This document shows, piece by piece, positions 55,274 to 63,769 of a DNA stretch of 64,000 nucleotides (positions are counted from its first letter, which is position 1; each line of letters opens with the position of its first letter). The stretch lies in contig JAPZTO010000006.1 in assembly GCA_027532775.1 (NCBI GenBank), positions 200,047-264,046 on the forward strand. Reading direction: 5' to 3'. This DNA comes from Beijerinckiaceae bacterium. GTDB lineage: Bacteria > Pseudomonadota > Alphaproteobacteria > Rhizobiales > Beijerinckiaceae. The position numbers were made by a program, and so were the translations under genes. The notes below the pieces were generated by a model that saw only the letters and a program-made list of their open reading frames with translations, ran no database searches and was not told where the DNA came from.

Positions 55274-56418
55274 GACAGGCTCCCTTGAGGCATAGGCGCG
55301 GGGGCGAATTCCCCCCGCAAGGCTTCATCATGCTGGCCGATGGCCGGCACCGGGCCGAATCCGGACTCGGCTGCATCGGTCTCGACAGCCGGGGCAATCA
55401 TCGTGACCGGCCCTTCAGGCGTCTCGCAGGTGATCGTGCGGAGCTGCGGATGGCCGATCAGGCCATCGACAGTGTTGAGCATCCCGAAGGCGATGCCGGC
55501 CTGTTCAAGGCGGCGCGCCATCGCGGCCTTCGGAACCGTCGCGAAGACCGCGGCGATGCGGGCATCCAGGCTGTCGCGGTTGGCCACGCGGGCCGGCATC
55601 GTGGCAAACTGCGGGTCACTCGCCATCGCGGCATCGCCCAGCACCTCGGCGCAAAAGCGGGCCCATTCGCGCCCGTTCTGGATCGAGAGCAGGATCTCGC
55701 CATCGGCGCAGGAGAAGACACCATAAGGCGCGATGGAGGGATGCTTCAGCCCCGGACGCGGCGGGGTCGAGCCACCATAACGGCGCTGGAGATACGGCAC
55801 GTTCATCCAGTCGGCCATGCCGCCGAAGAGCGAGACCTTGATGGACCGGCCCTGCCCCGTCCTCTCGCGGGCGAGCAAGGCCTGCAGGATGGCCGAATGG
55901 GCATTCATGCCGGCGGCCAGATCACAGACCGAGACGCCAACCCGGGCCGGCGCATCGGCGTTTCCGGTCACCGAACAGAGGCCGGTTTCCGCCTGGACCA
56001 GCAGGTCATAGGCCTTCATGTCGCGATACGGCCCGGAATCGCCGTAGCCGGAAATCTCGCAGGTGATGAGGCGCGGATGTTGCCGCCGGAGCCCGGCCAC
56101 CGGAAAGCCGAGCCGGTCCATCGCGCCGGGAGCGAGGTTCTGCACGAGGATATCCGCCCGCGCGATCATGGCGCCGAGCAGGGCCTTGTCGCCCTCGGCC
56201 TTGAGATCGAGCCGGATCGATTCCTTGCCGCGGTTGAGCCAGACGAAATAGGTGCTGTTGCCGTTGACATGGCGATCATAGCCGCGCGCGAAATCACCCT
56301 CCGGGCGCTCGATCTTGATCACCCGGGCACCGGCATCGGCGAGGCGCGCAGTACAATAGGGCGCAGCCACCGCCTGCTCGACCGCGACGACGAGCATTCC
56401 CTCCAGATCTCTGGGCAC
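55270..56418 (-). CDS. CaiB/BaiF family CoA-transferase
   Basis: A 382-residue class III CoA-transferase, the group that moves CoA between acyl-CoAs and free acids through an aspartyl intermediate. VVAVEQAVAAPYCTARLADAG begins the fold and SVCDLAAGMNAHSAILQAL surrounds the likely catalytic Asp. A GTG at 56418 was chosen because conserved sequence begins at MLVVAVEQ and GGGAT precedes it. It is the first gene of the catabolic block and probably activates the acid made by the dehydrogenases. Mesaconate CoA-transferase is one member, but identity is not proven. Confidence 0.9.
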   Translation of the reverse strand: MPRDLEGMLVVAVEQAVAAPYCTARLADAGARVIKIERPEGDFARGYDRHVNGNSTYFVWLNRGKESIRLDLKAEGDKALLGAMIARADILVQNLAPGAMDRLGFPVAGLRRQHPRLITCEISGYGDSGPYRDMKAYDLLVQAETGLCSVTGNADAPARVGVSVCDLAAGMNAHSAILQALLARERTGQGRSIKVSLFGGMADWMNVPYLQRRYGGSTPPRPGLKHPSIAPYGVFSCADGEILLSIQNGREWARFCAEVLGDAAMASDPQFATMPARVANRDSLDARIAAVFATVPKAAMARRLEQAGIAFGMLNTVDGLIGHPQLRTITCETPEGPVTMIAPAVETDAAESGFGPVPAIGQHDEALRGEFAPAPMPQGSLS

Positions 56419-56501
56419 GTTCCGATCCCGCTTTTTCTGTTGGGTGCAGGTTCCTCCTCCGGCGAGAAAAGGGCAAGCCTGAAAGTGCGGGGCACGCAGC
56501 C

Positions 56502-56551
56502 TCCTCACCCGCCCGCTGATGCTCGCGACCTCTCCCCGAGGGGGAGAGGTG
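56502..56551. repeat. palindromic intergenic repeat, copy 8
   Basis: TCCTCACCCGCCCGCTGATG, then CTCGCGACCTCTCCCCGAGG and GGGAGAGG. A single unit at the acpS edge of the catabolic block. Confidence 0.85.
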
Positions 56552-56569
56552 GGTGAGGAGCCCGCTCCG

Positions 56570-56974
56570 TCAGCCTGCTTCCGGCAGAGCCTCGATCACC
56601 ACGAAGGCCTGCGCATAGGGTTTGTCATCGGTGATGGTGAGATGGATGACAGCGCGGTGGCCGGGCGGCGTGATTGCCTTCAGCCGCTCCAGCGCGCCCC
56701 CGGTGAGGTGCAGGGCCGGCTGGCCCGAAGGCGCGTTGACCACGCCCATCTCGCGCCAGGCAATGCCCATGCGCAGCCCGGTGCCGAGCGCCTTGGCGCA
56801 GGCCTCTTTCGCCGCGAAGCGCTTGGCATAGGTGGCAGCCCGCTCGACTCGCTTCTCGGCGCGCGCGCGCTCGGCATCCGTGAAGACGCGGTTGATGAAG
56901 CGTTCGCCGAACCGGTCCAAAGTGTCGGCGATCCGGTCGATATTGCAGAGATCGGCGCCGATCCCGATGATCAT
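56570..56974 (-). CDS. acpS: holo-ACP synthase
   Basis: A 134-residue enzyme that attaches phosphopantetheine to acyl carrier protein. Metal ligands Asp8 ([12 protein letters not shown]) and Glu57 ([14 protein letters not shown]) are present. The start at 56974 makes an ATGA overlap with pdxJ. In related genomes lepB follows directly; here the catabolic block intervenes. Confidence 0.96.
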   Translation of the reverse strand: MIIGIGADLCNIDRIADTLDRFGERFINRVFTDAERARAEKRVERAATYAKRFAAKEACAKALGTGLRMGIAWREMGVVNAPSGQPALHLTGGALERLKAITPPGHRAVIHLTITDDKPYAQAFVVIEALPEAG

Positions 56975-57768
56975 GCAGGCGCCTTCGGGCGCGGGCCGAG
57001 ATTGACATGCGGCGGCACGAGGCCACGCCCGCGATCCATCGCGAGACGCATCGTGGCGATGGCCTGCGCGAGGCCCACGAAGATCGCCTCGCCCATCAGG
57101 AAATGGCCGATATTGAACTCGACGAATTCCGGCACAGCGGCCAGCTTTTCCGCCGTGTCGAAATCCAGCCCATGGCCGGCATGGACCTCGAGCCCGGCCG
57201 CATGGGCCATAGCCGCACCCGCAGCGAGGCGGCGGAACTCGGTCTCGGCCTTTTCCGCCTGCCCGGCCTCGACCGCATGGCACCAGGTGCCGGTATGCAG
57301 CTCGACGATATCGGCGCCGAGATCGCGCGACATCTCGATCGGTGCGCGGTCCGGCTCGATGAAGAGCGAGACACGGATTCCGAGTGCCTTGAGTTCGGCG
57401 ATGTAGGGCCGGAGATGATTGTGCCCGCCCACGACATCGAGCCCGCCCTCGGTGGTCCGCTCCTCGCGCTTTTCCGGCACGAGGCAGCAGGCATGCGGGC
57501 GGATTCGGCTGGCAATGGCCAGCATTTCCGCTGTCGCCGCCATTTCATAATTGAGCGGCTTGGCAATGCCGGATTTCAACGCCGCCATGTCCTCGTCGCG
57601 GATATGGCGGCGATCCTCGCGCAGATGCGCGGTGATGCCATCCGCACCCGCCGCGATGGCGAGCAGGGCCGCCCGGACAGGGTCAGGGCGGGAGCCGCCC
57701 CGGGCATTCCGGACCGTGGCAACATGGTCGATATTCACGCCGAGGCGGATGCGATCCAGCTTCTGCAT
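56971..57768 (-). CDS. pdxJ: pyridoxine 5'-phosphate synthase
   Basis: A 265-residue TIM barrel closing the pyridoxine ring from aminoacetone-derived and deoxyxylulose phosphate precursors. Signatures are [33 protein letters not shown], and the C-terminal [12 protein letters not shown]. It starts three bases before the pyrE stop region and overlaps acpS, so pyrE-pdxJ-acpS is an operon. Confidence 0.97.
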   Translation of the reverse strand: MQKLDRIRLGVNIDHVATVRNARGGSRPDPVRAALLAIAAGADGITAHLREDRRHIRDEDMAALKSGIAKPLNYEMAATAEMLAIASRIRPHACCLVPEKREERTTEGGLDVVGGHNHLRPYIAELKALGIRVSLFIEPDRAPIEMSRDLGADIVELHTGTWCHAVEAGQAEKAETEFRRLAAGAAMAHAAGLEVHAGHGLDFDTAEKLAAVPEFVEFNIGHFLMGEAIFVGLAQAIATMRLAMDRGRGLVPPHVNLGPRPKAPA

Positions 57769-57771
57769 CGC

Positions 57772-58365
57772 TCAGGCCTTCGCGCCCTGGATGCCGCGGC
57801 TGCCCGGCTTGACCGGCGGCAGGGCGGCGAGTTCCGGCGGCAATTCGCGCGGGTCATAATCCGGTACGGCGAATTCACACAGGGCGACCAGCGGCACGCC
57901 GAGATCCGCCTTGCCGGCAGAGCGGTCGATCAGGCAGGCCGCGCCGATGATCGTGCCCGGCTGGTCAGCGAGGCTGTTGATGCATTCGCGTGCCGAGAGG
58001 CCCGTGGTGATGATGTCCTCGATCACGAGGACCTTGTCGCCGGGCTCGATGGCGAAGCCGCGCCGGAGCTGGAAATCGCCATCCTCGCGCTCGACGAAGA
58101 GGGCCCGGGCGCCCAGCGCGCGGGCGATCTCGTAACCCGGCACGATGCCCCCGATGGCGGGCGAGACCACGACGTCGACCTTGCCGAAGCGCGCGACGAT
58201 CTTTTCCGCCAGGGCACGGCAGAGCTTCTCCGTGCGGGCCGGGCTCTCGAAGACACGCATCTTCTGGATGAAGAAGCCCGAACGCCGCCCCGAAGACAGG
58301 ATGAAATGCCCTTCCAGCAAGGCTCCCGCTTCGCGGAAAACGGCCAGCACCTCGTCCTTCGTCAT
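57772..58365 (-). CDS. pyrE: orotate phosphoribosyltransferase
   Basis: A 197-residue PRTase joining orotate and PRPP in pyrimidine synthesis. [17 protein letters not shown] is the N-terminal lid region and [14 protein letters not shown] the PRPP-binding motif. It follows the thioesterase gene by 15 bp and precedes pdxJ by 3 bp. Confidence 0.96.
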   Translation of the reverse strand: MTKDEVLAVFREAGALLEGHFILSSGRRSGFFIQKMRVFESPARTEKLCRALAEKIVARFGKVDVVVSPAIGGIVPGYEIARALGARALFVEREDGDFQLRRGFAIEPGDKVLVIEDIITTGLSARECINSLADQPGTIIGAACLIDRSAGKADLGVPLVALCEFAVPDYDPRELPPELAALPPVKPGSRGIQGAKA

Positions 58366-58380
58366 CGTCTCGCTCCCGCC

Positions 58381-58851
58381 TCAGGCCTTGGGAAAAATCA
58401 TGCAGGTTTCGGAAGCATGGGCGTAGAGCTTTCCGCCCGAATCGACAAGCCTCGCCTCGCTGAGCGCGAGGGTGCGGCCGCGCTGGATCACCTTGCCCTC
58501 ACAGGAGAGGCGGCCGGTCTTGCCCACAAGGATCGGGCGCAGGTAGTTCAGCTTCATCTCGACGCTGGTATAGCGCTCGCCGGCGGCCAGGGTGGCATGG
58601 ACCGCGCAGGCCAAAGCCGAATCGAGGATCGTCGCGGCCCAGCCGCCATGCACGGTTCCGGCCGGGTTGAGATGCGCCTCGAGCGGCGTTCCGGCGAAGA
58701 GGACGCGGCCTTCCTCCGCCTCGATCAGGTCGAAATTCAGCGTCCCCGCCATGGGTGGGGCAGGAAGATCGCCCGCGATCATGGCGCGGAGGGTCTCGAG
58801 GCCCGACAGGCGGTCAAACGTGTCGGGCGGGAGCGGAGCGTAGCGGGACAT
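58381..58851 (-). CDS. PaaI family hotdog thioesterase
   Basis: A 156-residue hotdog-fold thioesterase. NPAGTVHGGWAATILDSALACAV is the active-site helix of the PaaI family, followed by YTSVEMKLNYLRPI and LALSEARLVDSGGKL. It probably hydrolyses an acyl- or aryl-CoA; its position between rsh and pyrE does not reveal the substrate. Confidence 0.92.
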   Translation of the reverse strand: MSRYAPLPPDTFDRLSGLETLRAMIAGDLPAPPMAGTLNFDLIEAEEGRVLFAGTPLEAHLNPAGTVHGGWAATILDSALACAVHATLAAGERYTSVEMKLNYLRPILVGKTGRLSCEGKVIQRGRTLALSEARLVDSGGKLYAHASETCMIFPKA

Positions 58852-58915
58852 GGCGGTTCCGGGAGCAAGGATCGGCGTCGCGCGAGTGTCGATAGCCGGG
58901 GGCTGCGGTCAAGCC

Positions 58916-58963
58916 CCCCTCACCCGCTCGCCGATACTCGCGACCTCTCCCCGGGGAGAGAGG
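58916..58963. repeat. palindromic intergenic repeat, copy 9
   Basis: CCCCTCACCCGCTCGCCGAT, then ACTCGCGACCTCTCCCCGGG and GAGAGAGG. It faces copy 10 in the 267-bp gap between the thioesterase and rsh genes. Confidence 0.85.
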
Positions 58964-59026
58964 TGGGCAGCGCGCTGGAATGGCCAGGATGCACTTCAAA
59001 AAGCCAGGCGCGACTGGCGTGCGCTT

Positions 59027-59111
59027 CCCCTCGCCCCGCTTGCGGGGAGAGGGTGGCGCGAAGCGCCGGGTGAGGGGCAAACAGGAATGAAGCGAAGTGC
59101 CGGGTAAGGGG
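59027..59111. repeat. palindromic intergenic repeat, copy 10 plus partial copy
   Basis: An inverted unit (59027-59077) built like copy 4, with CCCCGCTTGCGGGG in its stem, then a diverged partial copy at about 59085-59111 (GAAGCGAAGTGCCGGGTAAG). The full-plus-partial layout matches copy 7. Confidence 0.8.
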
Positions 59112-59118
59112 CAGCCGC

Positions 59119-61311
59119 TCACCCGATCACCCGCTCGACATTGGCCACAAGCGGCTTCGCGCGCAGTTCCGAGATGATGGCCGTGAGGTGTTTCAGGTCC
59201 CAGACCTCGATATCGAGGATCATCTCGCGGAAATCCGCCGTCTTTGCCCGCATCGCGATGTTGTCGATATTGGCATCGGTATCGGCGATCACGCGGGCGA
59301 TCTCGGCAAGGCTGCCGGGCTCGTTTATGACGGAGATGGTGAGCTGCGCGCCGAACCTGCGGGGATCATGTTCGTCCACATCCCAACGCACATCGAGCCA
59401 GCGCCAGGGCTCCTCGTCATAGGCCACGAGGGCGGGAGACTGGATCGGGTAGATGGTGATGCCCTCGCCGGGCGTCAGGATGCCGACGATCCGATCGCCC
59501 GGAACCGCGCCGCCATTCGGGGCGAAGCGCACGGGCAGGTCATCCGAGAGGCCGCGGATGGGGATCGAGCCGCTGCTGTTCTCCTGGCCCGGGACCTTGA
59601 ATTTCAGCTTCTCGGCCCCCTGGACGCCGAACCAGCCGGCGCCGGTTCCCGGGGCAGCAGCCTTGGAGACTTCCTCGCGGAAATCCGGGAAGACCGCCTT
59701 GACCACATCGCCGGAATACATCTCGCCGCGGCCGACCGCCGTCAGCACATCATCGAGCGTGGCGCGGGCGAGACGCGGCAGCGCGGCAAGCAGCTTCTCC
59801 TCGGAGAAGGTCTTGCCCGCGCGGGCGAAAGCGCGCTCGACGATACGGCGGCCGAGGCCCACGAACTGCTTGCGCACCGCCTCGCGCGTCGCACGGCGGA
59901 TCGCGGCCCGCGCCTTGCCGGTAACGACGAGGCTTTCCCATGCCGCGGGTGGCACCTGCCCCTCGGTGGTGAGGATCTCGACCTCGTCGCCATTCTGCAA
60001 TTCGGAAATCAATGGCGAGTTGCGGCCATTGATCCGGCAACCCACGGTATTGTTGCCGATATCCGTATGGACGGCATAGGCGAAGTCGATCGGCGTGGCG
60101 CCACGCGGCAGGGCGATCAGCAGGCCCTTGGGCGTGAAGCAGAAGACCTGGTCCTGGAACAGCTCGAGCTTGGTATGTTCGAGGAATTCTTCCGGGTTGT
60201 CGCCTTCGGCCAGCAATTCAATGGTGCGCCGCAGCCAGCGATAGGCGTTCGACTCGCCGCCCCCGTTCGCCTGCGAACCGTTTTCCTTGTACGCGGCATG
60301 GGCAGCAATGCCGAATTCGGCGACGGCATCCATCTCGCGGGTGCGGATCTGCAATTCGACGCGCTGGTGCTTCGGCCCGACCACCGTGGTGTGGATCGAG
60401 CGGTAATCATTCTGCTTCGGGGTGGAGATGTAATCCTTGAAGCGCCCGGGCACGAAGGGCCAGGCGCGGTGGATGATGCCGAGCGCGCGATAACAATCCT
60501 CGGCGGTGCCGACAATCACGCGGAAGCCGAACACATCCGACAATTGCTCGAAGGAGATGCTCTTGCGCTCCATCTTGCGCCAGATCGAATAGACGCGCTT
60601 CTCGCGGCCCTTGATCTCGCCGAGGATGGAATCGGCGAGGAGCTTGGCCTTGAGGTCGCGCTCGATCAGCTCGATCAGGCCGCCGGCCCGATCGCGCAGG
60701 GACTGCAGGCGCCGCGTCATCATGAGATGGGCATCCGGCATCAGCACGCGGAAGCAGATATCCTCCAGCTCGTCGCGCATGTCCTGCATGCCGATCCGGC
60801 CAGCGAGCGGCGCGTAGATCTCCAGCGTCTCCTCGGCGATCCGGGCGCGCTTGTCCGGCGGCACGAAATGCAGCGTGCGCATGTTGTGGAGCCGGTCCGC
60901 CAGCTTGACGAGCAGCACCCGGGCATCGGCCGCGACAGCCAGCAGCAGCTTGCGCAGGTTCTCCGCCTGCGCGGCCTTTTTCGAGACAAGGTCGAGCTTC
61001 TTGATCTTGGTCAGCCCGTCGACCAGATCGGCGATGTTCTCGCCGAAGCGGTTGGCAATATCCTCGCGGGTCGTACCGGTATCCTCGATCGTGTCATGCA
61101 GGATCGCGGCGGCGATCGTCTGGTCGTCGACATGAAGGTCGGTGAGGATGGCGGCGACTTCGAGCGGATGCGAGAAGTAGGGATCGCCCGAGGCGCGCTT
61201 CTGGCTGCCATGGGCGCGCATGGCATAGACATAGGCCCGGTTCAGCAGATCCTCGTTTGCCTCCGGGTAATAGCGCTTGACCCGCTCGACGAGTTCGAAT
61301 TGCCGCATCAT
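59119..61311 (-). CDS. rsh: bifunctional (p)ppGpp synthetase/hydrolase (Rsh)
   Basis: A 730-residue RelA/SpoT homologue controlling the stringent response. The HD hydrolase domain is intact (His72-Asp73 in AILHDTIEDTG), so it should degrade (p)ppGpp. The synthetase domain carries EKRVYSIWRKM, DVFGFRVIV and TPKQNDYRSIHTT. TGS (TPIDFAYAVHTDIG) and C-terminal ACT domains follow. It lies downstream of rpoZ as in most alphaproteobacteria, with a terminator-like hairpin between. Confidence 0.97.
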   Translation of the reverse strand: MMRQFELVERVKRYYPEANEDLLNRAYVYAMRAHGSQKRASGDPYFSHPLEVAAILTDLHVDDQTIAAAILHDTIEDTGTTREDIANRFGENIADLVDGLTKIKKLDLVSKKAAQAENLRKLLLAVAADARVLLVKLADRLHNMRTLHFVPPDKRARIAEETLEIYAPLAGRIGMQDMRDELEDICFRVLMPDAHLMMTRRLQSLRDRAGGLIELIERDLKAKLLADSILGEIKGREKRVYSIWRKMERKSISFEQLSDVFGFRVIVGTAEDCYRALGIIHRAWPFVPGRFKDYISTPKQNDYRSIHTTVVGPKHQRVELQIRTREMDAVAEFGIAAHAAYKENGSQANGGGESNAYRWLRRTIELLAEGDNPEEFLEHTKLELFQDQVFCFTPKGLLIALPRGATPIDFAYAVHTDIGNNTVGCRINGRNSPLISELQNGDEVEILTTEGQVPPAAWESLVVTGKARAAIRRATREAVRKQFVGLGRRIVERAFARAGKTFSEEKLLAALPRLARATLDDVLTAVGRGEMYSGDVVKAVFPDFREEVSKAAAPGTGAGWFGVQGAEKLKFKVPGQENSSGSIPIRGLSDDLPVRFAPNGGAVPGDRIVGILTPGEGITIYPIQSPALVAYDEEPWRWLDVRWDVDEHDPRRFGAQLTISVINEPGSLAEIARVIADTDANIDNIAMRAKTADFREMILDIEVWDLKHLTAIISELRAKPLVANVERVIG

Positions 61312-61344
61312 GCGCGGATCAGCCTGCTTTCGGCACCGGAAATC

Positions 61345-61374
61345 AAAAAGGCGGCCGGAACATCCGCGCCGCCT
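61345..61374 (-). terminator. rho-independent terminator between rpoZ and rsh
   Basis: On the minus strand AGGCGGC pairs with GCCGCCT and runs straight into TTTTT (the A-run at 61345-61349). It is about 70 bp after the rpoZ stop, so read-through into rsh would be partial or rsh has its own promoter. Confidence 0.85.
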
Positions 61375-61444
61375 CCTCTCAGTATGCCGTCATTCCGCCG
61401 CAACGCAACCCGTTGCGCACCCGATCAGGCGTAAAGGGCTTTGA

Positions 61445-61843
61445 TCAATCCTCGTCGTCCGATTCGGTCGGAGGCACGAGGCCATCGAGGCCACGCAGCA
61501 GGTCATCCTCGGACATGCGGTCGAACGTGACCTCGCTGTCATCGACTTCCGACACCGCCATCCTGGCCGGGGCGCCCGGCAGGCGCGGCACGGCTTCCGG
61601 CTCCGGCTCGTCAACCTCGACGAATTTCTGGAGCGAGTGGATGAAGTCTTCCTTCAGATCGCCGGGGGCGAGACGCTCATCCGCGATTTCGCGGAGGGCC
61701 ACGACCGGGTTCTTGTCACGATCGCGCTGCACGAGCGGCGACGCGCCGCTGGAGAGCATGCGTGCCCGGTGGCTGGCCAGAAGCACCAGCTCGAAACGGT
61801 TTTCAACCTTGTCGACGCAATCTTCAACAGTGACGCGAGCCAT
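61445..61843 (-). CDS. rpoZ: RNA polymerase omega subunit
   Basis: A 132-residue omega subunit that helps assemble RNA polymerase and binds ppGpp with beta-prime. [20 protein letters not shown] at the N-terminus and [19 protein letters not shown] are conserved. The C-terminal acidic tail (TESDDED) is longer than in E. coli, as usual for alphaproteobacteria. Confidence 0.96.
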   Translation of the reverse strand: MARVTVEDCVDKVENRFELVLLASHRARMLSSGASPLVQRDRDKNPVVALREIADERLAPGDLKEDFIHSLQKFVEVDEPEPEAVPRLPGAPARMAVSEVDDSEVTFDRMSEDDLLRGLDGLVPPTESDDED

Positions 61844-61947
61844 GTCCCACGCACTCCTTTTCCAGCAAATCCCAGAAGAGGGTGCCTGTTACACCATCCG
61901 GCCCGGGCCTTCAACCTCGAATCGCCGCAGGAACGGCGCGCCTCCCC

Positions 61948-62214
61948 AGGGCGAAAACTCATAAGGGAGGCGCATTTGATGGGTGTTTCGGGGTGAAAAT
62001 GGCCGGAAGCGGCGCGCAGCCTTGACATCCGTCAGGGCAAGCGCCGGTTTCGAGGCAGTTTCTGTCCGAAACCCCACCAGAGGCGCGGTGAATTTGGATC
62101 ATCTTTCGCGGGCTTTCCCTCCCAAACCCGACAGTTTGCTTCGGGAAAGCCCACGGAACCTGATCGCCAAACTCCCTCGCGTCAAATGTCGCCTCCCTTA
62201 TGAGTTTTCGCCCT
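61948..62214. mobile_element. 267-bp palindromic element, possible MITE or structured RNA
   Basis: AGGGCGAAAACTCATAAGGG plus AGGCG at 61948-61972 is present as an exact reverse complement ending at 62214; one-base-offset CATTTGA extends each arm to about 32 bp. The interior is about 200 bp and folds into two further stems: 62046-62052 with 62067-62073, and 62110-62119 with 62143-62152 (GGGCTTTCCC/GGGAAAGCCC). No reading frame fits it. Long terminal inverted repeats suggest a miniature transposable element, but no target duplication is evident. It lies about 100 bp upstream of rpoZ. Confidence 0.6.
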
Positions 62215-62483
62215 AGCCGGGCAAGGCGCAGACACCTATCACATGTAACTAAATTGCATCATCATTGTTTGGGATGACATTTTGGATCATCTGTGGCATC
62301 AACGACCCATGCTGCTGCGAGGGACGCGAGCCTGTCTCTTTGCGCCCGCTATTGCCAAACCAGACTTCGAATTTCTATTAATTCCAACATGTTAACCGAT
62401 CCTCATTGCGACGTCGCCCATCTTTTCAATGACGAATTGAGAAACGACCGCGAATCCGGATCGCTTGCCGCCAGGACAGCAGG
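62215..62483. other. intergenic region upstream of the NYN-domain gene
   Basis: A 269-bp stretch, relatively AT-rich (for example GTAACTAAATTGCATC, and ATTTCTATTAATTCC near 62370). It probably carries the promoter of the NYN gene. TTTGGATCATCT occurs here (62281-62292) and inside the palindromic element (62093-62104). No gene or RNA was recognised. Confidence 0.5.
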
Positions 62484-63146
62484 ATGAACCAGACCGAAAG
62501 AATCGCCCTCTTCATTGACGGCGCCAATCTCTACGCGACCTCGAAGACGCTCGGTTTCGATATCGATTATCGGCGGCTGCTCAAGGAATACAACACGCGT
62601 GGCTATCTCGTCCGTGCCTTCTATTACACGGCCTTGATCGAAGATCAGGAATATTCCTCGATCCGACCGCTGATCGACTGGCTCGATTACAATGGCTATT
62701 CTGTCGTCACCAAGCCGGTGAAGGAATTCACCGATGCGATGGGCCGGCGCAAGGTCAAGGGCAACATGGATATCGAGCTGGCCATCGATGCGATGGAACT
62801 GGCGCCCTTCATCGATCATATGGTCCTGTTCTCCGGCGACGGTGATTTCCGCAGCCTTGTCGAGGCGATGCAGCGCAAGGGCGTGCGCGTCACGGTGATC
62901 TCGACCGTGGCCACCCAGCCGCCGATGGTCGCCGATGACCTGCGCCGGCAGGCCGATATCTTCCTCGATCTGGCCGATCTGCAGGGGAAGATCGGACGGG
63001 ATCCGGGCGAGCGGACGCAGCGCGAGCTTCGTCCCGAAGGCCGCGAGCCGCGGGTCGAGGGTCGCCCGGTCGAAACGCGTTCGGCCATGCCATCCTTCAT
63101 CGAGCGGCCCGCCGGCACGCGCGTGAAGGAACGCGATGAAGGCTGA
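62484..63146 (+). CDS. NYN domain (LabA/DUF88) protein
   Basis: A 220-residue protein whose first 170 residues form a PIN-like NYN nuclease domain. The acidic metal site is suggested by LFIDGANLY (Asp12), KGNMDIELAIDAM and FSGDGDFRSLV. NYN proteins are putative RNases. The C-terminal 50 residues are charged and low-complexity (GERTQRELRPEGREP). It overlaps the uracil-DNA glycosylase gene by 11 bp. The RNA target is unknown. Confidence 0.92.
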   Translation: MNQTERIALFIDGANLYATSKTLGFDIDYRRLLKEYNTRGYLVRAFYYTALIEDQEYSSIRPLIDWLDYNGYSVVTKPVKEFTDAMGRRKVKGNMDIELAIDAMELAPFIDHMVLFSGDGDFRSLVEAMQRKGVRVTVISTVATQPPMVADDLRRQADIFLDLADLQGKIGRDPGERTQRELRPEGREPRVEGRPVETRSAMPSFIERPAGTRVKERDEG

Positions 63147-63765
63147 GCCGGGGCGGGACTGCCCGCTCTGCCCGAGGCTTGTCGAATTCCGCACGAACTG
63201 GCGCGACCGTGAGCCGGGCTGGCATAACGCGCCGGTTCCGAGCTTCGGCCCGCGCGAGGCAAGGCTGCTGATTGTCGGCCTCGCGCCGGGCTTGCGCGGC
63301 GCAAATGCGACCGGCCGGCCCTTTACCGGGGATTATGCCGGCGACCTGCTCTATGCGACGTTGGGCGCATTCGGCTTCGCGACAGGCGAGTATGCCGAAT
63401 CACCGGATGACGGGCTCAGTCTCGTCGATTGCCGGATCACCAATGCCGTCCGCTGCGTGCCGCCGGAGAACAAGCCAGTCGGGGCCGAGATCGGCGCCTG
63501 CCGGCCTTTCCTTTCGGCCACGATTGCGGGCATGGACCGGCTCCAGGCCATCCTCGCGCTCGGCAAGATCGCGCATGATTCGGTGTTGCGGGCGCTGGAG
63601 GTTCCGGTTTCGCGCGCGCCGTTCCGCCATGGCGGCCGGGTTCCGCTGGGTCGGGTGACGCTGTTTTCGAGCTATCATTGCTCGCGCTACAACACGAATA
63701 CCGGCCGGTTGACCGAGCCGATGTTCCGCGCGGTCTTCGCTGATCTCCGGGCCTTTCTCGGCTGA
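63136..63765 (+). CDS. family 5 uracil-DNA glycosylase (UdgB)
   Basis: A 209-residue repair enzyme removing uracil and related bases from DNA. Cys9 and Cys12 (DCPLCPRL), with Cys in VRCVPP and GACRPF, fit the 4Fe-4S site. The active-site motif is GLAPGLRGANATGRPF and the C-terminal motif SSYHCSRYNTNTGRL. The start overlaps the NYN gene, suggesting coupled expression. Confidence 0.93.
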   Translation: MKAEPGRDCPLCPRLVEFRTNWRDREPGWHNAPVPSFGPREARLLIVGLAPGLRGANATGRPFTGDYAGDLLYATLGAFGFATGEYAESPDDGLSLVDCRITNAVRCVPPENKPVGAEIGACRPFLSATIAGMDRLQAILALGKIAHDSVLRALEVPVSRAPFRHGGRVPLGRVTLFSSYHCSRYNTNTGRLTEPMFRAVFADLRAFLG

Positions 63766-63769
63766 GCGC

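Noticed and set aside
59188-61434. A 748-codon open frame opposite rsh
   Set aside because: It mirrors the codon structure of rsh and has no recognisable motif, so it is treated as a shadow.
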